A stretch of 5,080 nucleotides of DNA from positions 1-5,080 of the forward strand of contig CAKSJC010000140.1 of the NCBI GenBank assembly GCA_934462885.1, written 5' to 3'. The notes beneath the pieces are model-generated. The model made no database searches. It had not been told where the DNA came from and saw only the letters and a list, made by a program, of their open reading frames with translations. The position numbers and the translations under genes are program-made. Source of the DNA: an uncultured Eubacteriales bacterium (lineage in GTDB: Bacteria > Bacillota > Clostridia > Oscillospirales > CAG-272). This document shows positions 1 to 5,080 of this stretch, one piece after another. How positions within the stretch are numbered: position 1 is the first letter of the stretch; every line of letters starts with the position of its first letter.

Positions 1-718
1 GGAGAACGGATAGGCAGGTATCGTAAACAGTCGAGACCTGAAGCCCGTAGTAAACGCAGGAAACGAGATTATGTTCACAAAGCATAACTCCTTTTGCAAG
101 ACCCGTCGTTCCGGATGTGTAAACGATCATCTTAAGATCGTAAGGCTCGCTGTGTTTGTCGAAGTATTCCGCATAACCTTCGTCAAGAAGATCATAACCG
201 CGCCGTATAAGCTTGTTGTAGCTTATGAATCTTGGATCGGCGTTTTCAGCGGGTTGGTCGTCAAAGCTTTTTTCAACTCGTATGAAATACTTGATATGAG
301 AAAGTGCACCGTTGGCATTTTCATCGATTATTTCGTCATATTTCGGGGTATAAAAAAGAACAGAGGAGTCGCTGTGATTTACAATATTTAAGATATCTGC
401 CTTGGGAAGATCCTTGTCGATAGGTACGTAAACTCCGTTTCCTGCAAGAGCAGCGAGATAAACAGTTATCCAGCGGTAACTGTTTTCACCGATCTGTGCT
501 ATATGATCTCCTACAACTCCGAGTTCGCAAAGCGCAGAACCGATGGCGTTTACATCTCTGATGAAATCCTTGTAAGAGGTACTTACGATTTCTTCATCCT
601 TAGCTCGGTATTTAAAAGCTGTTTTTTCGGCAGCTTCTGAAAGTGCAATGTCAAGAAGTTCTCTTATTGAATCAACGGGAGTAACTTCATAAAGTGGATA
701 ATTCTTTTGATGTTTCAA
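1..718 (-). CDS. AMP-forming acyl-CoA synthetase (long-chain fatty acid-CoA ligase type), N-terminal part, runs off left edge
   Basis: The gene encodes the first 239 residues of an adenylate-forming enzyme. Such enzymes activate a carboxylic acid with ATP to an acyl-AMP and pass it to coenzyme A. The diagnostic motif is YTSGTTGLAKGVML at residues 200-213, the glycine/threonine-rich AMP-binding P-loop. Upstream, the block GENSYRWITVYLAALAGNG at about residues 77-95, followed by VPI, resembles the N-terminal domain of the COG1022 long-chain acyl-CoA synthetases. The C-terminal half, with the later adenylation motifs and catalytic lysine, lies outside the window. The start is TTG at 718: an in-frame TAG at 743-745 closes the frame upstream, no ATG or GTG lies between, and AGGAGG sits 10 bases ahead. 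The gene has its own strong promoter. Acyl chain length cannot be judged from this part, and an acid ligase of another class remains possible. It is complete in frame as far as seen, with no break. Confidence 0.9.
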   Translation of the reverse strand, partial: MKHQKNYPLYEVTPVDSIRELLDIALSEAAEKTAFKYRAKDEEIVSTSYKDFIRDVNAIGSALCELGVVGDHIAQIGENSYRWITVYLAALAGNGVYVPIDKDLPKADILNIVNHSDSSVLFYTPKYDEIIDENANGALSHIKYFIRVEKSFDDQPAENADPRFISYNKLIRRGYDLLDEGYAEYFDKHSEPYDLKMIVYTSGTTGLAKGVMLCEHNLVSCVYYGLQVSTVYDTCLSVL

Positions 719-728
719 TTTCTGTATG

Positions 729-734
729 CCTCCT
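729..734 (-). promoter_or_regulatory. Ribosome binding site that fixes the TTG start of the acyl-CoA synthetase
   Basis: The minus strand reads AGGAGG, a perfect Shine-Dalgarno sequence, with a 10-base spacer before the TTG at 718. Together with the in-frame stop at 743-745 it leaves TTG as the only plausible start. Confidence 0.85.
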
Positions 735-754
735 GCTTTTATCTATACATCTCT

Positions 755-783
755 ATTATATATTAACAGTTAATATGTGTCAA
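755..783 (-). promoter_or_regulatory. Consensus sigma-A (sigma-70) promoter for the acyl-CoA synthetase gene
   Basis: On the minus strand, -35 TTGACA (783-778) and -10 TATAAT (760-755) both match the consensus perfectly and are separated by exactly 17 bases. Transcription should begin near 748, giving a leader of about 30 bases that holds the AGGAGG site. The stretch just upstream of -35 (about 784-810) is very A/T-rich, as in UP elements. A promoter this strong is usually held down by a repressor, which fits the palindrome in its spacer. No experiment supports the start site; this is read from sequence. Confidence 0.85.
760..776. promoter_or_regulatory. Perfect 17-base palindrome in the promoter spacer, candidate repressor operator
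   Basis: The plus strand reads ATATTAACAGTTAATAT: two perfect 8-base arms around one central base (768). It covers the last base of the -10 element and all but one base of the 17-base spacer, so a bound dimeric protein would block RNA polymerase. The symmetry suits a homodimeric helix-turn-helix repressor, for example of the TetR type that often controls fatty-acid genes. The regulator itself is not in the window and I do not recognise the motif as a named operator. Further TTAAC half-sites occur at 789-793 and 817-821. Confidence 0.6.
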
Positions 784-794
784 TAATTTTAACA
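778..794. promoter_or_regulatory. GlnR/TnrA-like box overlapping the -35 element
   Basis: The plus strand TGTCAATAATTTTAACA gives, on the minus strand, TGTTA-N7-TGACA. This fits the core TGTNA-N7-TNACA known for the MerR-family nitrogen regulators GlnR and TnrA. The two inner positions next to the right half depart from the extended consensus. The right half lies inside the -35 element, so binding would repress. The region is A/T-rich and the match may be chance. Confidence 0.25.
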
Positions 795-842
795 AACTTT
801 TCATAAAATAACAGCTTTAACTTTACAATGGAGTGATAGTTT

Positions 843-2192
843 TCAGTGTATGACAGCGAGTACTGTAAGGTTTCCGGGAATATCAACCGGAGCTACCGAA
901 ACGGTCTGTCCGCCCTGCGGCGCATGGATTATATACCTGATTCCGTTTTCCTCTCCGAGATACAGCATAACGTGTCCTTTTCTGTGCATTGCAGTCGGGT
1001 AAGACTGATCATCGAGAAGCTTTTCTGTTTGTGCAATGCTCAAACCTCTTATGTCTGAAATAGTTCCGGAATAAAAAGCCTGTTCTCCGGTGTTTCGGGG
1101 GAGATATATCCCGAAAGATCGAAAAACTGCGCACACGAAACCTGAGCAGTCAACTCCGCCGCCCATTCCGCCCCAGCAGTACGGCGTATTCTCATACTTA
1201 AAAGCTTGTAAATAGAAATTTTCCATAGTATACGGAAGTGATGAGAATACAGCGTCGTTTTTTGATATCTTTTCTTTTTTCAATTTTAGACATCCGTCAT
1301 TGTCTATTGTCGGACAGAGAACGATAAAATCTTTTTCCATATCCGAAACATACGGGAGAACAGTTCCCATATTCAGTATGGCTTCACCTAATTTGACTTC
1401 CGGGGATATAACCGTGACGTATTTTGAGGATTTTGCAAAAAGCATATATTCGTCGTCGGTGCAGAGAGCCGCTTTGTTTTTAGGTATCCAACCGCAGTAA
1501 AAATACGATTGCACAAATAAGAACTTTCCGTCCGCGCTTTCATGAAGAACAGCAACGGGAAAAGAAGCGATAAGCTCGGTTTCCTGAGTTTTATCGTAAT
1601 ATAAGTCGCCTTTTTTGAAAAATCTAATATCGGAGGGAATGGATTTTAAATCGCACCTTGAAACAATGACCGCTTTTTTTACGTTTACTGTTTCCGGCAC
1701 AGAAGAGAGTGCGCGGTTGTCGGTGAGTGACTTAATAACGTCATATGAGATATAATCCCCATTTTCGTCATAATTATCCCCGCTTGGAATATTGTATTTT
1801 TGTATAAGACCAATTACTTCTCTCCCTGAGACAGAGTTCGGATAGTCTGACATATCATATACGCTTGGAGCGGCGTCGGAGATTCTTTTGTTGAGGGAAG
1901 AGATCTCTTTGGCGGTGAGCAGTGACTTTTTCGACATTCCGTCCCCGAAGCGGGAATCGTATTTCTCACACCAGTTTTTAACGTTATCGGGAATATCAAA
2001 TAAAGTATCCACGATTACCTCCGATTCTGAAAGTATTGTGTTATCAGGAGTTATTTCACGCGATGGGGTGTTGTTTGGTATTAGATTAGATTCAGATTCG
2101 TTTTTTTTCATGCATGAAGAAAAAGACCCGCAAAACACAAGCAGGGAAAGAATTCCGATAAGCGTGTTTGTAAGGTCTTTTTTGATTTGCAT
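843..2192 (-). CDS. Secreted lipoprotein with SH3 domains and an NlpC/P60 peptidoglycan endopeptidase domain
   Basis: The 449-residue protein is predicted to be a lipid-anchored cell-wall hydrolase that cuts gamma-D-glutamyl-diamino acid bonds in peptidoglycan stem peptides. Residues 1-26 form a signal peptide (lysines, then a hydrophobic core at about 11-22) ending in FSSC, so Cys27 is the likely lipidated residue. Residues 28-60 are a Ser/Asn/Thr-rich linker. About 95-160 resemble the N-terminal NlpC/P60 stabilising domain, and about 172-245 an SH3b1-type domain (SIPSDIRFF, then VAVLHESADGKFLFVQS and GWIP). About 250-310 probably form a second SH3. The catalytic domain follows at about 325-449: YCWGGMGGGVDCSGFV with Cys349, GHVMLYLG with His407, and IIHAPQGG with His423. 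This order matches the YkfC-like recycling enzymes. The ATG at 2192 has GGAG 7 bases upstream and lies 21 bases after argF, so it is probably cotranscribed with the arginine genes. The mature protein has ten cysteines, many for an exported protein. The exact substrate is inferred. Confidence 0.88.
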   Translation of the reverse strand: MQIKKDLTNTLIGILSLLVFCGSFSSCMKKNESESNLIPNNTPSREITPDNTILSESEVIVDTLFDIPDNVKNWCEKYDSRFGDGMSKKSLLTAKEISSLNKRISDAAPSVYDMSDYPNSVSGREVIGLIQKYNIPSGDNYDENGDYISYDVIKSLTDNRALSSVPETVNVKKAVIVSRCDLKSIPSDIRFFKKGDLYYDKTQETELIASFPVAVLHESADGKFLFVQSYFYCGWIPKNKAALCTDDEYMLFAKSSKYVTVISPEVKLGEAILNMGTVLPYVSDMEKDFIVLCPTIDNDGCLKLKKEKISKNDAVFSSLPYTMENFYLQAFKYENTPYCWGGMGGGVDCSGFVCAVFRSFGIYLPRNTGEQAFYSGTISDIRGLSIAQTEKLLDDQSYPTAMHRKGHVMLYLGEENGIRYIIHAPQGGQTVSVAPVDIPGNLTVLAVIH

Positions 2193-2213
2193 AATTATTC
2201 TCCGATCGCAGAT

Positions 2214-3125
2214 TTAAGCTTTAGACATAAGTTTGACCATAACTGCTTTTTGCGCATGGAGACGGTTTTCAGCTTCCTCGAAAATTTCATCCGCATGAGT
2301 TTCGAAAACGTCATTCGTTATCTCTTCTCCGCGGTGTGCGGGGAGACAGTGCTGCACCATAGCAAGCGGTGCGGCAGCAGACATAACATCAGAGTTTATC
2401 TGATATCCCGCAAAGTCTTTTTTTCTTTTTTCTGCTTCTTCTTCCTGACCCATGGACGCCCATACGTCGGTGAAGAGAACATCTGCTCCTGCGGCTGCTT
2501 CAAGCACATTTTCAGTCATCATAAACATATTATCATATTTTTTTGTAAAGTCAAGCACTTTTTTGTCCGGAGCGTAATTTTCGGGGCAGGCAACGGACAC
2601 TTTCATGCCGACGGTAAGTCCTCCGACGATGAGTGAGTTTGCCATGTTGTTTCCGTCTCCGATGTAACACATTTTAAGACCGTCGAACGAACCTTTGTAT
2701 TCTCGTATCGTCAGAAGATCGGCAAGAACCTGACATGGGTGACAGTAATCCGTAAGTCCGTTTATAACGGGACAGGTCGACATTTCGGCAAGGTCTTCAA
2801 CCTCCTTTTGAGCAAACGTTCTTATCATGATACCGTCAAGGTAACGGGAGAGAACGCGGGCTGTGTCGCGAAGAGGTTCGCCGCGACCGATTTGCAAATC
2901 TCTCGGTGATAAAAAGAGAGGCTGACCGCCGAGCTGATAAATACCCGTTTCAAAGGAAACTCTGGTGCGGGTCGAGGACTTTTGAAAAATCATGCCGAGT
3001 GACTGCCCTTTTAGTATATGATGCTCGATACCGTGTTTACGTTCATATTTCAGCTTTTCGGCAATATCGAGAAGAGAAAAAATATCTTCTTTTGAGAGAT
3101 CAGCCATTTTCAGTAGGTCTTTCAT
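2214..3125 (-). CDS. argF: Ornithine carbamoyltransferase (anabolic)
   Basis: This cytoplasmic enzyme, a trimer in its family, joins ornithine and carbamoyl phosphate to give citrulline and phosphate. The 303-residue length is normal for the family. All signature blocks are present: the carbamoyl phosphate loop SSTRTR at residues 50-55, HPCQ at 129-132, the ornithine-binding loop DVWASMGQE at 220-228, and HCLPAHRGEE at 259-268 with the catalytic Cys260. The ATG at 3125 begins MKDLLKMADLS, the usual family start, only 2 bases after the argH stop. Its ribosome binding site is weak (GAGA about 10 bases upstream), which suggests translation coupled to argH. A catabolic arcB role is possible in principle, but the argG-argH context and the lack of arginine deiminase genes nearby favour biosynthesis. 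Confidence 0.96.
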   Translation of the reverse strand: MKDLLKMADLSKEDIFSLLDIAEKLKYERKHGIEHHILKGQSLGMIFQKSSTRTRVSFETGIYQLGGQPLFLSPRDLQIGRGEPLRDTARVLSRYLDGIMIRTFAQKEVEDLAEMSTCPVINGLTDYCHPCQVLADLLTIREYKGSFDGLKMCYIGDGNNMANSLIVGGLTVGMKVSVACPENYAPDKKVLDFTKKYDNMFMMTENVLEAAAGADVLFTDVWASMGQEEEAEKRKKDFAGYQINSDVMSAAAPLAMVQHCLPAHRGEEITNDVFETHADEIFEEAENRLHAQKAVMVKLMSKA

Positions 3126-3127
3126 AG

Positions 3128-4522
3128 TTAGTTATTCTCGCTTTCTTTGTTTTTTATATATTTCTTTACGAGTTCTATCTGGTGATTTACTGATTTTTTT
3201 GAAGGACCGCCGTATACTGTTCTTGAATTGACCGCTGTGTCGAGATTTACGGCGTCGTATACTCCGTCGTCGAACAGAGGAGAGAATTTCAGATATTCTT
3301 CAAGAGAAAGGGACTCAAGATCGGTTGAATGCTCTATGCAGTATGCTACGAGACGTCCGCTGACTCTGTAAGCGTCACGGAAAGGAAGTCCCTTTTTAAC
3401 AAGGTAATCCGCACAGTCGGTAGCGTTTATGAATCCGCCTGAGGCAGCTTTTCTGAGGTTTGCTTTTTTTACGAAAAGGGTAGAGAGCATTGAGGTGAAA
3501 AGTTCGACGCAAAGCTTTGCATTGTCAACAGCGTCGAAAGCGGCTTCCTTATCTTCCTGCATATCCTTATTGTAAGCGAGAGGAATTCCTTTCATCATGG
3601 TGAGAACGGTAGTAAGATCTCCGTAAACGCGCCCTGTTTTTCCGCGAACAAGCTCCGCTATGTCCGGATTTTTTTTCTGCGGCATTATGGATGAGCCTGT
3701 CGAAAAAGCGTCGTCAAGCTCAATGAAAGAGAATTCGTTCGTACACCAAAGGATCACCTCTTCCGAGAAACGTGAAAGGTGCATCATGACAAGTGAAATA
3801 GCAAATATGAACTCGATAAGAAAATCACGGTCCGAAACCCCGTCCATGGAGTTTTCTGTCACACCATTCATCTCTAAAATATCGGCTACCATAAAGCGAT
3901 CTATCGGATAAGTCGTTGAAGCGAGAGCGCCGGAGCCGAGAGGAGAGACGTTAGTACGATCATAAACCTCCGCCAGTCTGGCGTCGTCGCGCATAAACAT
4001 GCATGCGTATGCCAAAACATAGTGCGCGAACGTAACAGGCTGCGCTCGCTGGAGGTGAGTATACCCCGGCATTACGGAATCACGGTTTTCTTCCGCGATC
4101 TTAGCTATAGCCGAAAGAAGCGATGAGAGAAGCGTGCGGACTTCTTTTATTTCTTTTCTGAGATATAGGCGTATATCAAGAGCGACTTGGTCGTTTCGGC
4201 TTCTGGCAGTGTGAAGGCGCTTTCCGGCGTCTCCTATCCTTTTTGTAAGCGCTTCCTCTACGAACATATGGATATCTTCGGCTTCCGGGTCAATCTTCAG
4301 TTCTCCCGACTCTATGTCAAAGAGGATTTTTTTGAGTTCTTCCACGATTTTGTCCGATTCGCTTTTATCGATAATGCCGCATTTTCCGAGCATTGTTGCA
4401 TGAGCGATAGATCCTGTTATATCCTCGCGGAACATACGCGAGTCGAATGATATTGATGAATTAAAATCATTAACACGGCGGTTTTCCTCTTTGGAAAAAC
4501 GCGCGTCCCACATTTTTGCCAT
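3128..4522 (-). CDS. argH: Argininosuccinate lyase
   Basis: This enzyme splits argininosuccinate into arginine and fumarate, the last step of arginine synthesis; family members are cytoplasmic homotetramers. Counting from the chosen start, the protein has 464 residues, close to the usual length of about 460. It shows TARSRNDQ at residues 105-112, YTHLQRAQP at 154-162 with the conserved active-site His156, and the superfamily signature GSSIMPQKKNPD at 276-287, whose serine loop carries the catalytic base. The frame stays open upstream to a TTG at 4543, but the ATG at 4522 is preferred: it has GGAG 6 bases upstream and gives MAKMWDARFSK, the typical ArgH N-terminus. The stop is 2 bases before argF. 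Upstream is a 99-base gap with a hairpin, after argG. No key residue is missing. Confidence 0.97.
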   Translation of the reverse strand: MAKMWDARFSKEENRRVNDFNSSISFDSRMFREDITGSIAHATMLGKCGIIDKSESDKIVEELKKILFDIESGELKIDPEAEDIHMFVEEALTKRIGDAGKRLHTARSRNDQVALDIRLYLRKEIKEVRTLLSSLLSAIAKIAEENRDSVMPGYTHLQRAQPVTFAHYVLAYACMFMRDDARLAEVYDRTNVSPLGSGALASTTYPIDRFMVADILEMNGVTENSMDGVSDRDFLIEFIFAISLVMMHLSRFSEEVILWCTNEFSFIELDDAFSTGSSIMPQKKNPDIAELVRGKTGRVYGDLTTVLTMMKGIPLAYNKDMQEDKEAAFDAVDNAKLCVELFTSMLSTLFVKKANLRKAASGGFINATDCADYLVKKGLPFRDAYRVSGRLVAYCIEHSTDLESLSLEEYLKFSPLFDDGVYDAVNLDTAVNSRTVYGGPSKKSVNHQIELVKKYIKNKESENN

Positions 4523-4528
4523 AATAAA

Positions 4529-4532
4529 CTCC
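4529..4532 (-). promoter_or_regulatory. Ribosome binding site that selects the argH start at 4522
   Basis: The minus strand reads GGAG (within TCCGGAG) 6 bases before the ATG at 4522. The longer in-frame TTG alternative at 4543 has no comparable site ahead of it and would add seven residues not typical of ArgH. Confidence 0.7.
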
Positions 4533-4567
4533 GGATAAAACAAATTTTGATATGTGTTTAAGCGAGG

Positions 4568-4600
4568 TACGGGGAAGCTTTATATTAAAGTTTCCCCGTA
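4568..4600 (-). other. Strong hairpin without a U-tract between argG and argH
   Basis: The arms TACGGGGAA and TTCCCCGTA (9 pairs) enclose one mismatch, then a second 5-pair stem (CTTTA/TAAAG) around a 3-base loop. In the minus-strand transcript the mismatch is A opposite C; in a plus-strand transcript it would be a G-U wobble. No run of U follows on the minus strand (ACCTCGCTTAAAC), so it is not a standard intrinsic terminator. It ends 25 bases before the argH coding gap begins at about 4543 and 45 bases before its ATG. It may shield or mark a processing point of the argG message, or lower argH relative to argG. Confidence 0.6.
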
Positions 4601-4621
4601 TATACTTGATGGTGTATTAAA

Positions 4622-5080
4622 TTATTTGTTCCACTTTTTCTCAGCCATTGCTTTGACCTTTATCGGAAGACCGAAGAGATTGATAAATCCGTTTGCATCT
4701 TTCTGATCATATACGTGATCTTCGTCAAATGTAGCGATTTCTTCGCTGTAAAGAGAATAAGGAGAAGTAACGGAAGCGGGGGAAACATTGCCTTTGTAGA
4801 GTTTTACTTTTACATCACCCGTAACGGTTTCCTGAGTTTTGTCAACAAAGGCGGAGAGAGCCTCGCGAGCCGTTGTAAACCATTCGCCGAAGTAAACCAG
4901 ATCGGCGAACTTTCCGGAAAGAGCCTGCTTTAAGTGCATGGTTTCACGGTCAAGAGTAATGGTTTCGAGCATTTCGTGAGCGGCATAGAGAATAGTTCCG
5001 CCGGGAGTTTCATATACTCCGCGGCTTTTCATACCGACAAGACGGTTTTCTACGATATCGATGATGCCGATACCGTTTTC
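4622..5080 (-). CDS. argG: Argininosuccinate synthase, C-terminal 152 residues, 5' end outside window
   Basis: The enzyme joins citrulline and aspartate, using ATP, to make argininosuccinate; it acts in the cytoplasm between ArgF and ArgH. The visible part is roughly the last 38% of a protein of usually about 400 residues. It opens with GIGIIDIVENRLVG running into MKSRGVYETPGG, the conserved substrate-binding segment of the family, and closes with NGFINLFGLPIKVKAM, typical of the C-terminal helix that helps hold the tetramer together. The frame is open to the window edge at 5080, so the internal ATG at 5032 is not the start. The ATP-binding N-terminal domain, the promoter and any arginine-responsive leader lie to the right of the window. 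It ends in TAA 99 bases before the argH ATG. Confidence 0.95.
   Translation of the reverse strand, partial: ENGIGIIDIVENRLVGMKSRGVYETPGGTILYAAHEMLETITLDRETMHLKQALSGKFADLVYFGEWFTTAREALSAFVDKTQETVTGDVKVKLYKGNVSPASVTSPYSLYSEEIATFDEDHVYDQKDANGFINLFGLPIKVKAMAEKKWNK

Noticed and set aside
71..391. Open plus-strand frame of 106 codons at the left end
   Set aside because: It is antisense to the acyl-CoA synthetase, whose minus-strand frame carries the clear TSGTTG motif across the same bases.
777..794. Rex-type redox operator (TTGTTAA-N4-TTAACAA) near the promoter
   Set aside because: Only one half-site (TTGTTAA on the minus strand) fits. The second half has most positions wrong.
2130..2132. Cys21 of the lipoprotein as the lipidated residue
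   Set aside because: It lies within the hydrophobic core and is preceded by Phe, which does not fit a lipobox. Cys27 after FSS fits better.
1888..2217. Open plus-strand frame of 109 codons
   Set aside because: It is the antisense of the lipoprotein N-terminus, and there is no supporting start signal or recognisable protein.
2187..2636. Open plus-strand frame of 149 codons
   Set aside because: It lies antisense to argF, whose motifs are complete. The translation is rich in Phe, His, Cys and Ser without domain character, and no ribosome binding site precedes it.
4454..4470. ArgR-like box (TGAAT-N4-ATTCA type) within argH
   Set aside because: The right half has three mismatches, the site lies inside the coding sequence, and the bases are explained by the codons for DFNSSIS.
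4568..4600. Hairpin as an intrinsic terminator of argG
   Set aside because: No U-run follows on the minus strand, and a downstream gene of the same pathway continues in the same direction.
1..5080. CRISPR array, insertion sequence, tRNA, rRNA or T-box/riboswitch
   Set aside because: No repeated units, transposase-like frames, cloverleaf-type sequence or conserved leader elements were seen. The only gaps over 50 bases are 719-842 and 4523-4621, both described.

Overview
The window reads as a piece of a chromosome from a low-to-moderate-GC Firmicutes bacterium, most likely an anaerobic member of the Clostridia. The reasons are AGGAGG- or GGAG-type ribosome binding sites, a TTG start, a textbook sigma-A promoter with an AT-rich upstream stretch, the family flavour of the proteins, and a lipoprotein NlpC/P60 enzyme with SH3 domains. 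I cannot name the species. All five genes lie on the minus strand, so the window is transcribed from right to left. No RNA gene, mobile element or CRISPR array was seen.

From the right edge: 4622-5080 is the C-terminal part of argininosuccinate synthase (argG). A 99-base gap (4523-4621) follows, holding one strong hairpin. Then come argininosuccinate lyase (argH, best start 4522), ornithine carbamoyltransferase (argF, only 2 bases after argH), and, 21 bases after argF, a 449-residue secreted lipoprotein with an NlpC/P60 peptidoglycan endopeptidase domain. Together argF, argG and argH make the last three steps of arginine synthesis: ornithine to citrulline to argininosuccinate to arginine plus fumarate. 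The lipoprotein appears to ride on this operon, although its predicted role is cell-wall hydrolysis or muropeptide recycling.

A 124-base gap (719-842) separates the lipoprotein gene from a fifth gene, which runs off the left edge. This is the N-terminal 239 residues of an AMP-forming acyl-CoA synthetase (long-chain fatty acid-CoA ligase type), with a TTG start. Its leader has a perfect TTGACA-N17-TATAAT promoter whose spacer is almost entirely filled by a perfect 17-base palindrome, a likely repressor operator. A GlnR/TnrA-like box overlaps the -35 element. This leader is the most interesting regulatory feature in the window.

Overall this is mostly ordinary core metabolism. I found no clear new multi-gene system. 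The points worth a second look are the operator-in-spacer promoter, the cell-wall lipoprotein in an arginine operon, and the hairpin without a U-tract between argG and argH.
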